DNA of 41,691 nucleotides from Rhodothermales bacterium (GTDB lineage Bacteria; Bacteroidota; Rhodothermia; Rhodothermales; JABDKH01): contig JANQRN010000018.1 of NCBI GenBank assembly GCA_028284545.1, positions 1 to 41,691 of the forward strand. Reading direction: 5' to 3'. The notes beneath the pieces were generated by a model. It worked only from the letters and a program-made list of their open reading frames with translations, searched no databases and was not told the DNA's origin. The position numbers were made by a program, and so were the translations under genes. Within the stretch, counting starts at the first letter, position 1. The number at the start of each line of letters is the position of its first letter. Below, one piece after another: positions 9,265-17,348 of this stretch.

Positions 9265-9282
9265 GACGGCGAGCTTGCCGTC
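9265..9282 (-). terminator. Hairpin after gcdH (possible terminator)
   Basis: GACGGC and GCCGTC form a perfect 6-bp stem with a 6-base loop, 36-53 bp beyond the gcdH stop in the direction of transcription. There is no U-tract after it, so intrinsic termination is doubtful. It sits between the fix operon and the next small gene. Confidence 0.3.
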
Positions 9283-9317
9283 ACATGCGCTACGGTCGGG
9301 TTAGGCGCAGGTTGCGT

Positions 9318-10529
9318 TCAGACGTCATTCCCCCGAGGGACGAAGGACTGGATTCCCGTGATTTCCCTGCCGAGAATCAACCCGTGAATATCGTAGGTCC
9401 CCTCGTAGGTGTTCACGCTCTCCAGGTTCATCATGTGGTGCACAACGCGGTACTCTCCGACGATGCCGTTTCCGCCCATCATATCCCGCGCCACGCGAGC
9501 GATCTCTAGAGCCCGGCCACAGTTGTTGCGCTTTGCCAGGGAAATCATCCCTGGTGCCGCTCGGCCCTCGTCCTTCAGCTGTCCGAGTCTGTGCGCGAGG
9601 AGCTGCATCTGAGCAATCGTTGTCAACATGTTGGCCAGTTTTGTCTGGACCAACTGCATTGAGGCAAGCGGGTAACCGAACTGCTTACGCTCCGCGACGT
9701 AACGCCGGGCCCTGGCATAGCAGTCCTCAGCGGCACCCAGCGCTCCCCAGACTATCCCATATCGCGCGTTGTTCAGGCACGAGAATGGACCCTTGAGTCC
9801 GGTGATTTCTGGGAAAACGTTTTCGTCGGGCACAAAGCAGTCTTCGAGAACGATCTCTCCGGTGATGGAGCCCCTGAGCGACATCTTGTAGTGCGTCTTG
9901 GGAGCGCTGAACCCTTCCATCCCTTTTTCGACGAGGAAGCCCCGGATTACACCGTCGTCACTTCGGCTCTCCTTCGCCTTCGCCCAGACAACGGCTACGT
10001 CGGCGATCGGCGAATTCGTGATCCACATCTTCGCGCCGTTAAGCACCCACCCGCCGTCGGTCCGCATCGCTGTCGTGACCATCGAACCCGGGTCAGATCC
10101 GTGATCTGGCTCCGTAAGGCCGAAGCACCCGATGAGCTCGCCGGTCGCGAGGCCTGGTAGAAACTTCTTTCGCTGCGCCTCGGTGCCGAAGTCCAGGATC
10201 GGGTACATGACCAGCGAAGACTGGACGCTGCAGAACGACCGGTATCCCGAATCGACGCGCTCCATCTCTCGCGCGACGAGCCCGTATGCGGTGTAGCTCG
10301 CACCGACGCCACCGTACTCTTCCGGAACCGTAGAACCCAGAAGGCCCAGTTCCCCCATTTCCCGGGGAATCTCCAGGTGAAACACCTCATCGTGGTTCGC
10401 CTCGAGGGCTCGCGGCTCCAGGTGACCTTGCGCGTACTCGCGGGCAGTCTCCATGATGAGCCGGTCTTCCTCGCTGAGCATCGACTCAAAGAGGTAGGGA
10501 TCTTCTGTGTTGAATCTTGCCTTAGCCAT
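9318..10529 (-). CDS. gcdH: Acyl-CoA dehydrogenase, probably glutaryl-CoA dehydrogenase
   Basis: A 403-residue FAD acyl-CoA dehydrogenase. The family signatures are [15 protein letters not shown] and [12 protein letters not shown], and the catalytic Glu is at about 376 in [16 protein letters not shown]. That motif, GREITGIQ and the overall pattern match glutaryl-CoA dehydrogenase, which oxidises and decarboxylates glutaryl-CoA to crotonyl-CoA in lysine and tryptophan breakdown. Substrate is inferred from overall likeness; another short acyl-CoA is possible. It lies 8 bp after fixX and is the last gene of the fixABCX operon, so the electrons it removes probably pass to the ETF encoded beside it. 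Start ATG at 10529. Confidence 0.92.
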   Translation of the reverse strand: MAKARFNTEDPYLFESMLSEEDRLIMETAREYAQGHLEPRALEANHDEVFHLEIPREMGELGLLGSTVPEEYGGVGASYTAYGLVAREMERVDSGYRSFCSVQSSLVMYPILDFGTEAQRKKFLPGLATGELIGCFGLTEPDHGSDPGSMVTTAMRTDGGWVLNGAKMWITNSPIADVAVVWAKAKESRSDDGVIRGFLVEKGMEGFSAPKTHYKMSLRGSITGEIVLEDCFVPDENVFPEITGLKGPFSCLNNARYGIVWGALGAAEDCYARARRYVAERKQFGYPLASMQLVQTKLANMLTTIAQMQLLAHRLGQLKDEGRAAPGMISLAKRNNCGRALEIARVARDMMGGNGIVGEYRVVHHMMNLESVNTYEGTYDIHGLILGREITGIQSFVPRGNDV

Positions 10530-10537
10530 AAAGGGGT

Positions 10538-10840
10538 TTATCCGAGTTGCCAGTTAATCCCGCGACCCTGCTCAGGGTCAGGGTATCGCCAGGTGACGGC
10601 ACCCTGATCGCATGCATACATGCATGTGCCGCACTCGATACAATCCTCAAACTGAAAATGAACGTCACCAGCTTCGTCGAGCGTGTAACAGTTAGCCGGA
10701 CAAACGTACGTCGTACACTTGTGCGGACACCCGCCGTTGCAGATCGACGTATCAACGTCGATGTGCGCCTGTGCCGCTGACCGTCCCTGGTTGCGGTACG
10801 CGACCTTGCCGAGCCGCTCCGATATCGAAAGCTGTTTCAA
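10538..10840 (-). CDS. fixX: FixX-type ferredoxin, partner of FixC
   Basis: A 100-residue ferredoxin-like protein with two Cys clusters: CNGGCPHKC...CPANC (about 34-51), then [11 protein letters not shown] (about 67-77). The second has the CxxCxxCxxxC spacing of a [4Fe-4S] site, as in FixX and the C-terminal domain of ETF:quinone oxidoreductase. It should relay electrons between FixC and the quinone. The start is a TTG 15 bp after the fixC stop; no better start is available upstream. Gene order fixC-fixX-gcdH supports the role. Confidence 0.9.
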   Translation of the reverse strand: MKQLSISERLGKVAYRNQGRSAAQAHIDVDTSICNGGCPHKCTTYVCPANCYTLDEAGDVHFQFEDCIECGTCMYACDQGAVTWRYPDPEQGRGINWQLG

Positions 10841-10855
10841 TAGAGTAACCGACGT

Positions 10856-12178
10856 CTAAAGAGAACGCGCGGCTTTGTAACCGAGCTTCGCCATTTCCCA
10901 CATAGAGGCGTGCTGCTTAACCGCCGCCTTCATCATGTCACGCGCTTTGGGAGTAGGCTCGTTCCCGATCCCGAAAAACTGCCGCCCAAATTCGCACAAT
11001 ACGTCGGGCACCTTCTTGTACATCGTCTCGCTGTGAAAAACCTCAACCGCACTGTGAAAGCTCCGCAAGTCCCGCATCAGGTACGAATCGTCTAACGCCT
11101 GCTGATATGCCGCCAGCGTTCCCGAGTCAAACGACTCGCTTTCTCTTGCTGATAGAACCGTTCCAGCGGCCAGGATGCCGGACCGCATTGCGTAGTCCAT
11201 CCCCTGGATGGCCTTCCCCGAGTTCAGCAGCAGGTGAGCCGCCTCTCCGGCCACGAGAACGCCGTCTGCGTATAACCGTTCCGGCACAGCCGTAACATCG
11301 CCGGTCGAAACCACGTGCGCTGAGTACTCCAGGACCTCCCCCCCTTCGATCATATCTGCCACGACCGGATGGGACTTGAAGTCGTTCAGAATGTCGTACG
11401 GCTTCTGCCGCTTTTCCCGTAGGTCTTTCATCGCGAGTACGAGTCCTATAGACACGGAGTCGCGATTTGTGTACAGGAACCCACCACCCTCAACACCCCG
11501 ACTGGCATACCCCACAAATTCGTTCGTCAACCCCGACAGGCCGCGAAGCTGAAATCGTTCTGCGAGCGAACTCTCCGGGAAACGGATCACCTCCTTTACA
11601 CCAACGGCGACATGGTCTGCCGGCACGTGGGCGGGCTCCAACCCTATCTGCCGCGTAAGCAAGTTGTTCACACCCTCGGCGAGAATCACGCAGTTCGAGT
11701 GGAACACCTCGTCGCCCGTTCGAATGCCGACGACACGTCCGTCCTCCTGCACGAGCTCCTCAACAAGTATGTCTGTCGCAAGCAACGACTCTTCGGCGTT
11801 GGACCCCGCGTCAATGACCGACTGCACCTGCGAAGCAAACCATTCGTCGAATCTGGCACGGAGGACCGTCAATCCCATGTACGGCGTCTCGTCGAAATCG
11901 GCGGACTTGAAGTCGACCGAGAACGCGGACGTCTCGTCCATCAGCGTCAGTCGTCGGTGGTTGACGAAGCGCTCGAAACCCGCTTCAGCCTCCCAATAAT
12001 CCGGCACGAGACGCGCGAGGTCGGTTCCCCAGAGAACACCGCCAGAAACATTCTTGGCTCCGCAAAACTCACCTCGCTCAAGGAGCAGAAATCTTGCATC
12101 GGCGCGCGCCAACACCATCGCCGCACTCAATCCAGCAATACCGCCACCGACGATGATGCAGTCGAACCGTTCTTCCAT
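10856..12178 (-). CDS. fixC: FixC, ETF:quinone oxidoreductase flavoprotein
   Basis: A 440-residue FAD oxidoreductase of the FixC/ETF-QO family. The N-terminal dinucleotide motif GGGIAG (about 11-16) is followed by LLERG and FCGAKNVSGG, and a second FAD contact AGEAAHLLLNSGKAIQGMDYAMRSG lies near residues 315-340. Unlike mitochondrial ETF-QO, the Fe-S domain is a separate protein, FixX. It accepts electrons from ETF (FixAB) and passes them to the membrane quinone. It starts 3 bp after the fixB stop, so translation is probably coupled. Confidence 0.93.
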   Translation of the reverse strand: MEERFDCIIVGGGIAGLSAAMVLARADARFLLLERGEFCGAKNVSGGVLWGTDLARLVPDYWEAEAGFERFVNHRRLTLMDETSAFSVDFKSADFDETPYMGLTVLRARFDEWFASQVQSVIDAGSNAEESLLATDILVEELVQEDGRVVGIRTGDEVFHSNCVILAEGVNNLLTRQIGLEPAHVPADHVAVGVKEVIRFPESSLAERFQLRGLSGLTNEFVGYASRGVEGGGFLYTNRDSVSIGLVLAMKDLREKRQKPYDILNDFKSHPVVADMIEGGEVLEYSAHVVSTGDVTAVPERLYADGVLVAGEAAHLLLNSGKAIQGMDYAMRSGILAAGTVLSARESESFDSGTLAAYQQALDDSYLMRDLRSFHSAVEVFHSETMYKKVPDVLCEFGRQFFGIGNEPTPKARDMMKAAVKQHASMWEMAKLGYKAARSL

Positions 12179-12181
12179 GCG

Positions 12182-13165
12182 TCAGGCTGTCTTGGCGGCG
12201 CGGATCTGCTCGATCAGGGCCGGTACGACCTTGAAAAGGTCTCCGACAACACCATACGTCGCGTAGCCAAAAATGGGCGCGTCAGCGTCCTTGTTGACGG
12301 CAACGATGACATTGCTGTTTGCCATGCCGGCAACGTGTTGAATCGCGCCAGAAATGCCAAGCGCGAAATACAGCTGTGGTGATACGACCTTGCCGGTCTG
12401 CCCGATCTGGGCGGTGGCGGGATACAAGCCGGTCTCCACTACCGCTCTTGTTGCACCGATTGCAGCGTTCAACTCAGAAGCCAATGCGGCGACAAGTTCT
12501 CGTCCCGACTCGTCTTTTACTCCTCTCCCGGCTGAAACAACTACGCTTGCCTCCGCCAGATCGACCGCATCGCCACCTGAGCGAACGACCTCCCGCATCT
12601 CCTGCCTGACCTGCGAAGCCTCAAATTCGAACGCGAGCGGGACATGAGTTGCAGCTCCCGGCTCCGCAGCAGGCTGCGCGTTGTAGCTGCCGCTTCTGAC
12701 GGATACAAGCACACGCCCTGCCGCGCTTTCCGTCCGGGCCAACTTCTTCGCCGCCATTACCGGTCGCAAAGCTGACACACGACCATTCTCGTAATCGAAT
12801 GCCGCCACGTCGGGTATCGCAGCGGCTCCAAGGCGTATCGCCACGGCGCCCAGGACATCCTTTACGGCTTCGGTCGAGGCAAACACAACAACCGATGGGT
12901 CAGACTCGGCCGTGGCCGCAACCAGAGCAGCCACAACCGGCGGGTTCAGCGCATCGACAAACAGGTCTGACGTGACCGTCAACACCCGGTCAACACCGAA
13001 GGCCGCCAGCGCACCGATATGTTGTTCGGGCGACGAATCCATGACGAGACAATCCAAACGCGCATCGTGGGCACGCGCGATCTCTCGCGCGCGCGAGAGC
13101 GACTCAAGCGACGAACGCTTGATGCGCGACGCGTCAGTAGCAATTACCGCAAGAATTGACGTCAT
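12182..13165 (-). CDS. fixB: Electron transfer flavoprotein alpha subunit
   Basis: A 327-residue ETF alpha. The C-terminal FAD-binding domain shows ATAQIGQTGKVVSPQLYFA, GISGAIQHVAGM and VAVNKDADAPIF, all hallmark motifs. With FixA it forms a soluble heterodimer that carries electrons from acyl-CoA dehydrogenase to FixCX. The ATG at 13165 follows the fixA stop by 43 bp with a weak ribosome site. The N-terminal half is the usual variable Rossmann-like domain. Confidence 0.95.
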   Translation of the reverse strand: MTSILAVIATDASRIKRSSLESLSRAREIARAHDARLDCLVMDSSPEQHIGALAAFGVDRVLTVTSDLFVDALNPPVVAALVAATAESDPSVVVFASTEAVKDVLGAVAIRLGAAAIPDVAAFDYENGRVSALRPVMAAKKLARTESAAGRVLVSVRSGSYNAQPAAEPGAATHVPLAFEFEASQVRQEMREVVRSGGDAVDLAEASVVVSAGRGVKDESGRELVAALASELNAAIGATRAVVETGLYPATAQIGQTGKVVSPQLYFALGISGAIQHVAGMANSNVIVAVNKDADAPIFGYATYGVVGDLFKVVPALIEQIRAAKTA

Positions 13166-13208
13166 CTGTGATAACCGGCGGGTTCTTTAGAATCCGATGA
13201 TGGCGCTA

Positions 13209-13934
13209 CTACAGCACCTTCGCTTCATCTTTCAATCGTCGGGCTAGCTCCGCCGCAACCTCCTCTGGTTCGCCATCAAGAATCTCTCCAGGCGGACGCG
13301 CTGGAACCGGCTCAAACCCGGTAACTGATGTGTCGGACTCAAGGTTAGCCTTGTCCGGCGAGGCAACGGCGATCTTCTTTCTCTTTGCCGCCATGATTCC
13401 CTTCAGCGAAGGAATTCGCGGATCGTTCATGTCGTTGGAGCACGTGACAAGACAGGGTGTCGGAAGATGAATGACCTCGCGACCGCCGTCTCCCTGCCGC
13501 GTTACAACCAGACCGCCGTCTATGTCCAGCCCAACCGCGTTGGTTGCGAACGGCAAGTCAAGCAGGGTGGCAAGCATACCACCGGTCAGGCCGGCGTCCG
13601 TGTCTTGCGCCTGCTTTCCACACGCGATGACGTCGTAAGAGACGGTCCCAAAGAACTCAGCCAGAATCCTCGCTATCGCTCCAGAGTCCAATACCGACAG
13701 GTCCTCCACCTGAATATGCGTGGCTTCGTCTGCCCCCATTGCAAGCGCCTTGCGAATCGTCTCGCTCGCGCCATCCGGCCCTACCGACACGAGGTGCACT
13801 TCCCCGCCATGCTTCTCTCTGAGTACGAGGCACTCCTCGACGGCCGAGGCATCGTACGCATTCAGGACCATCCTGCCCATGTCTACAGACGCTGACACGT
13901 CGGGGACTTGCTTTATGCAGACGTAAAAAACCAT
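13209..13934 (-). CDS. fixA: Electron transfer flavoprotein beta subunit
   Basis: A 241-residue ETF beta. It begins MVFYVCIKQVPDV, the family N-terminus, has NAYDASAVEECLVLRE, and carries the nucleotide-loop segment CGKQAQDTDAGLTGGMLA. In electron-bifurcating ETFs this loop usually reads DGDTAQVGP or similar. Here it looks closer to the plain AMP-binding form, but I cannot settle that by eye. It is first in the fixABCX-gcdH operon, with a predicted promoter and palindrome about 85-115 bp upstream. Confidence 0.93.
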   Translation of the reverse strand: MVFYVCIKQVPDVSASVDMGRMVLNAYDASAVEECLVLREKHGGEVHLVSVGPDGASETIRKALAMGADEATHIQVEDLSVLDSGAIARILAEFFGTVSYDVIACGKQAQDTDAGLTGGMLATLLDLPFATNAVGLDIDGGLVVTRQGDGGREVIHLPTPCLVTCSNDMNDPRIPSLKGIMAAKRKKIAVASPDKANLESDTSVTGFEPVPARPPGEILDGEPEEVAAELARRLKDEAKVL

Positions 13935-14017
13935 TCGGATCGGTGGCGGTAGACCAGGATAGGAGCGCCAATTCCACGGGCACTAAATGTATGGCCCGGG
14001 ACGTTTCTGAGGCGCGA

Positions 14018-14048
14018 AAAAGGTACAAAATGTACCCCTGCTCAAAAA
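14018..14048 (-). promoter_or_regulatory. Bacteroidota-type promoter for fixA, with overlapping operator
   Basis: Reading the minus strand, TTTTTG (14048-14043) is followed after 17 bases by TACCTTTT (14025-14018), one base from the Bacteroidota TAnnTTTG element, at a spacing within the known 17-23 range. The palindrome at 14022-14036 fills the spacer and overlaps the -7 element. Confidence 0.4.
14022..14036. promoter_or_regulatory. Operator-like palindrome GGTACA-AAA-TGTACC
   Basis: A perfect 6+6 bp inverted repeat with a 3-base spacer lies in the 144-bp gap between divergent fixA and the 14079 gene. It overlaps the predicted fixA promoter, as expected for a repressor site. Size and symmetry fit a small dimeric regulator such as a TetR or GntR type, but no regulator gene is in the window. 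Confidence 0.5.
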
Positions 14049-14078
14049 CTATTTTTTTCCCGTTGTTACCTTGCCGAG

Positions 14079-14582
14079 ATGAAGCAATCCCTCGCTTTGC
14101 CCGCCGTCCTGGCTGCCATACTGGCCGCGTACGCCCCATCGGGAGAAGCCCAGTCAAGAACGGTCAGGTTCGGAACGGGCACCCACCTCATGGTTAGTAC
14201 CGTCGACGGCGTTGGCCTCGGCCTCACGGGACGGGTCTCGATGCCGCTGAACGACGACCTCTCCCTTGCCATCGGGTCAGGCTTCACCGGCTTCCTCTTT
14301 GGGGGCACCGAAGACGCCGAATGGCTGCTCACTCCGCAGGTTTCGCTGATCGTAACCCTGCCCGGCATCATGAAGGCTCCGTACTTCGCGTTTGGTGCGG
14401 GCGGCTACCTCCCGCTGGGTGACCCTGGTCGCGATCGTGCGGGACCGACAATCAACTTTGCCGCCGGGTACGTTCGGGCGCTTTCGCAGTCGTCTCTCTA
14501 CTACGAAGTCAACCCGATGCTCATTCTTGAGGACAACCGAATCGACATCGCCCTGCCGGTCCGAATCGGAGTGATCTTCTAG
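14079..14582 (+). CDS. Secreted outer-membrane beta-barrel-like protein
   Basis: A 167-residue protein with an N-terminal signal peptide (about 1-24, hydrophobic core LPAVLAAILAAYA, likely cut near GEA/QS). The mature part alternates hydrophobic and polar residues with many Gly, Tyr and Phe (GLGLTGRVSMPL, PYFAFGAGGYLPLG, INFAAGYVRAL) and ends in IF, typical of a small eight-strand outer-membrane barrel. No specific family recognised. It ends 14 bp before hemW and probably begins that operon. A possible TACCTTG promoter element lies about 10 bp upstream, too close to the start to be convincing. Confidence 0.75.
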   Translation: MKQSLALPAVLAAILAAYAPSGEAQSRTVRFGTGTHLMVSTVDGVGLGLTGRVSMPLNDDLSLAIGSGFTGFLFGGTEDAEWLLTPQVSLIVTLPGIMKAPYFAFGAGGYLPLGDPGRDRAGPTINFAAGYVRALSQSSLYYEVNPMLILEDNRIDIALPVRIGVIF

Positions 14583-14596
14583 CAGCCCCCAGACCC

Positions 14597-15742
14597 ATGG
14601 CCGGTATCTACATCCATGTGCCGTTTTGCGCACGGCGGTGCACCTACTGCGATTTCTACTTTGTGACAACAGCAAAGTCGTACGCGCCGTTCGTGCGCGC
14701 CCTGTGCGGCGAGATCGGTGCGTACGCCGGCCGGTACGGCTCCCGGGAGCCCGTCAGTACCGTCTACTTCGGTGGTGGCACGCCGTCAAGACTCCCCCTG
14801 GAAGACCTCAATCGAATCCTGGCAGAAATTGAAGCCGGCTTCGACACCTCTTCGCTCGATGAGGTCACGATCGAAATCAACCCGGATGACGTAGATGGCG
14901 CGTACCTGCGCGGCCTGAAGGCAATGGGCTTCTCTAGGGTCAGCGTCGGGATACAGTCATTCTACGAGAGCGACCTGAACTTCATGAACCGGAGCCACAC
15001 CGCTGAACAGGCAAGCTCCGTCCTGGACGCGGTTGCCGAGACGTCGTTCGACTCATATTCGGTCGACCTGATCTTTGCGCTGCCCAACCAGCCCGAAGAA
15101 TACTGGGCCGCCAATCTTGAACGCCTCGCCTCACGACCCGTACCTCACATTTCGACCTATTCGCTCACCGTTGAAGCCCGTACACCGTTGGCGCGCATGG
15201 TTCGAGATCACGAGGTGCAGGTGGTAGATGAGGATTCGCAGGCGGCGCAGTATCGCTTTGCCATGGACTACCTGCGCGGCGCGGGATACGAACACTACGA
15301 GATCTCGAGTTTTGCGCAACCGGGTCATCGCGCCGTCCACAACCAGGCCTACTGGGCGCATAGCAACTATCTCGGCTTCGGCCCTTCGGCGCACTCATTC
15401 TGGAATGAGCGTGGGCGGCCACAACGATGGGCAAACATCCGAAACCTGAATCGATACGTCGGGCTGCTGGAAAACCGTACAGACCCGGTCGAATTCCGCG
15501 AAGTCCTGGACGCCGAGACGCTGGCAAACGAGCACATCATGCTGCGACTTCGGACGACAGAGGGACTGAGCCTGGAGACGCTCGAGTCCGCCTACGGGAT
15601 CGACTTGTACGACGAGCGCGTAGACGATCTCGCGTGGTTGGAGTCAGAGTCATTGATTCAGCCGATCCGAAACGACGTTGTCCGGCTAACTGAAGCTGGC
15701 CGGACGGTTTGCGACATGGTGACGACAAAACTTATGGTCTGA
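14597..15742 (+). CDS. hemW: Radical SAM heme chaperone HemW
   Basis: A 381-residue radical SAM protein of the HemN/HemW family. The cluster motif is Cys11-x3-Cys15-x2-Cys18 (CARRCTYC), followed by YFGGGTPS and GVQSF. The HNQAYW motif at about 250-255 marks HemW, a heme-binding chaperone, rather than the coproporphyrinogen dehydrogenase HemN, which also has an N-terminal extension missing here. HemW is thought to deliver heme to respiratory enzymes. It is often misannotated as oxygen-independent coproporphyrinogen oxidase. The start ATG follows the 14079 gene by 14 bp. Confidence 0.93.
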   Translation: MAGIYIHVPFCARRCTYCDFYFVTTAKSYAPFVRALCGEIGAYAGRYGSREPVSTVYFGGGTPSRLPLEDLNRILAEIEAGFDTSSLDEVTIEINPDDVDGAYLRGLKAMGFSRVSVGIQSFYESDLNFMNRSHTAEQASSVLDAVAETSFDSYSVDLIFALPNQPEEYWAANLERLASRPVPHISTYSLTVEARTPLARMVRDHEVQVVDEDSQAAQYRFAMDYLRGAGYEHYEISSFAQPGHRAVHNQAYWAHSNYLGFGPSAHSFWNERGRPQRWANIRNLNRYVGLLENRTDPVEFREVLDAETLANEHIMLRLRTTEGLSLETLESAYGIDLYDERVDDLAWLESESLIQPIRNDVVRLTEAGRTVCDMVTTKLMV

Positions 15743-15759
15743 TTTTGACGCCCCGACGA

Positions 15760-16269
15760 ATGAACGGCATTCCCTCGCGAGCCGTACTCGCTGTGCTGCT
15801 CTGCGTATTTGCGCTGGGCTGTGCTCAGAACGACTCCCCGCCCCCATCTACCGAAGAACCCAAGTTCACGGTTGAAGGCGAACTGCGGTTCATCGGTGAG
15901 GACGGCGCCCTGATCGCACGAATCGCAATAGAGCTCGCGGAAACACAGGAGGAGCAGAGCACCGGTTTGATGGGGCGTCGATCTTTGCCCGCCCTCGGAG
16001 GAATGCTGTTCGTAAACGACGAGCCGAGGATGCAGCACTTCTGGATGAAGAACACTCCGCTACCGCTAGACATCATCTTCATTCGAGATGACCTGACGAT
16101 AACGAACATCGTCAAACGGACGCGTCCCTTATCATCCGACTTTATCGACTCGACCGAGGAAGCTCAATACGTTCTGGAGGTTCGCGGCGGTTTCACGGAT
16201 CAATATGGAATCGACGAATCGGCCAGGGTCGAGTGGCGCCGACTAGAGGCCAACGAACTGTCAAGCTAA
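15760..16269 (+). CDS. DUF192 family lipoprotein (first copy)
   Basis: A 169-residue lipoprotein with signal peptide and lipobox ALGC (Cys near residue 21). The rest is a DUF192 domain with the hallmark GLMGRRSL, GMLFV, FWMKNTPLPLDIIFI and a final GGFTDQYGI-type segment. DUF192 proteins are small extracytoplasmic proteins of unknown function. The ATG at 15760 is preferred because it begins directly before the signal peptide, 17 bp after hemW; an upstream frame inside hemW is open but implausible. A related copy follows 3 bp downstream. Confidence 0.9.
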   Translation: MNGIPSRAVLAVLLCVFALGCAQNDSPPPSTEEPKFTVEGELRFIGEDGALIARIAIELAETQEEQSTGLMGRRSLPALGGMLFVNDEPRMQHFWMKNTPLPLDIIFIRDDLTITNIVKRTRPLSSDFIDSTEEAQYVLEVRGGFTDQYGIDESARVEWRRLEANELSS

Positions 16270-16272
16270 ACG

Positions 16273-16803
16273 GTGACGCAAATCTTCCAGTCAAACTCCC
16301 CCTTGCGATCTGCCGTACTCATCGCAGCCGCCCTCGTATTCGCAACAGGTTGCGGACAGCGTTCTGGCTCATCAGGTGGATCAGGCGTATCGAAATCAAC
16401 TAGACCAGCACAACAGGACGTGCCCTTCAGAGCCGACGGTGAGCTGGTGTTCGCGAGGGGTGGCGATGAACTCACGAGTATTTCGATTGAGATTGCGGAC
16501 AACGACTCCAGCCGAACGCGCGGATTGATGCAGCGCTCTTCACTCGCTGACGGCACGGGAATGCTTTTCATCTTCCCGACCATCGACTACCAGTCGTTCT
16601 GGATGGCAAACACGCAGATATCCCTGGACATCATTTTCGTCGCGGATGACTCGTCCATCGTGGACATCCACAAGTACACGCGGCCCCTGTCGCAGGACAA
16701 CGTCGGCGGAACGCAGCTCTCTCGATTCGTAATCGAGGTGCCTGCCGGATACGTGGACACGCACGGTATCGTCGAGGGAGACCGTGTCACATGGAGCCGC
16801 TGA
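16273..16803 (+). CDS. DUF192 family lipoprotein (second copy)
   Basis: A 176-residue lipoprotein, starting at a GTG 3 bp after the previous stop. The signal peptide ends in lipobox ATGC (Cys near 27), then a Ser/Gly-rich linker, then a DUF192 domain: GLMQRSSL, GMLFIF, FWMANTQISLDIIFV and PAGYVDTHGI. It is clearly paralogous to the first copy (shared GLM-R-SL, SLDIIF/PLDIIF and TRPLS), yet many positions differ, so the duplication is old. Function unknown. Confidence 0.9.
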   Translation: MTQIFQSNSPLRSAVLIAAALVFATGCGQRSGSSGGSGVSKSTRPAQQDVPFRADGELVFARGGDELTSISIEIADNDSSRTRGLMQRSSLADGTGMLFIFPTIDYQSFWMANTQISLDIIFVADDSSIVDIHKYTRPLSQDNVGGTQLSRFVIEVPAGYVDTHGIVEGDRVTWSR

Positions 16804-16808
16804 GCGCC

Positions 16809-16824
16809 TCGGGCTAGAGCCCGA
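16809..16824. terminator. Convergent hairpin between DUF192 gene and erpA
   Basis: TCGGGCT-AG-AGCCCGA forms a strong 6-7 bp stem in the 10-bp gap between convergent genes, overlapping the erpA stop. It could end transcription from both sides, but lacks a T-tract on either strand. Confidence 0.4.
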
Positions 16825-17146
16825 AAGACTCGCCGCAGGCACACGTACGCGCGGCGTTGGGATTTGCAAAGTGGAAACCTTTCCCTTCCAGACCGTCCGA
16901 GAAGTCTAGCTCCGTACCATCCATGTGTAGGCGGGCCTTCAGGTCCATGACGACCGTCAAACCGGCTATTTCTCGCTGCTCGTCGGTCTCGCCGAGCGTC
17001 GTGTCCCAGCCGAGATCGTAAGTAAGGCCTGAGCATCCGCCCTGTTTGACCGCTACCCGGAGGTAGGTCGCTGAGGCGTCAATTCCCTCGTTCTCGGCGA
17101 CTTCGAGGAGCCGCTCCGCAGCACGGTCTGTAATTGTGAGGTCCAT
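16814..17146 (-). CDS. A-type iron-sulfur carrier (ErpA/SufA/IscA family)
   Basis: A 110-residue HesB/IscA family protein. The three conserved cysteines are present: Cys38 in GGCSG and Cys102 and Cys104 in TCACGESF. These carriers take Fe-S clusters from the scaffold and insert them into target proteins. It is divergent from sufB across a 202-bp gap, so it likely serves the SUF machine as SufA or ErpA; family members cannot be told apart by sequence alone. Confidence 0.93.
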   Translation of the reverse strand: MDLTITDRAAERLLEVAENEGIDASATYLRVAVKQGGCSGLTYDLGWDTTLGETDEQREIAGLTVVMDLKARLHMDGTELDFSDGLEGKGFHFANPNAARTCACGESFGL

Positions 17147-17219
17147 TCAGCTTATGGCGATGAATCGGTCCGATCTTAACACAATTCGACCGCTCCAATG
17201 ACGAGTCGAAGGAGCAGCC

Positions 17220-17248
17220 TTTAAATTCAATCGTAGAACGAATCTAAA
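17220..17248. promoter_or_regulatory. Imperfect inverted repeat upstream of the suf operon
   Basis: TTTAAATTC and GAATCTAAA are inverted copies matching at 8 of 9 positions, separated by 11 bases, so centres are 20 bp (two turns) apart. It sits between the A-type carrier and sufB, about 100 bp before sufB. A site for an Fe-S-sensing Rrf2 or similar regulator is possible; no such gene is in view. Confidence 0.35.
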
Positions 17249-17280
17249 TAAGGACAGTTTCGTTAACTTCCGCCCCTCAA

Positions 17281-17311
17281 TCCGCCCACCTATGATCTGA
17301 CTACGGGCGGA
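17281..17311 (+). promoter_or_regulatory. Stem-loop in the sufB leader
   Basis: TCCGCCC (17281-17287) and GGGCGGA (17305-17311) form a perfect 7-bp stem with a 17-base loop, ending 37 bp before the sufB ATG. A TATGAT sequence at 17291-17296 lies in the loop and could instead be a -10 element. Role uncertain. Confidence 0.35.
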
Positions 17312-17348
17312 ATGGTTCCAAACACAGCAGCTTCATCCAGAGCATTTC

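Noticed and set aside
9318-13934. FixABCX as a sign of nitrogen fixation
   Set aside because: No nif gene is present and the linked gene is an acyl-CoA dehydrogenase.
14597-15742. Annotation as oxygen-independent coproporphyrinogen oxidase (HemN)
   Set aside because: The HNQAYW motif and short N-terminus favour HemW.
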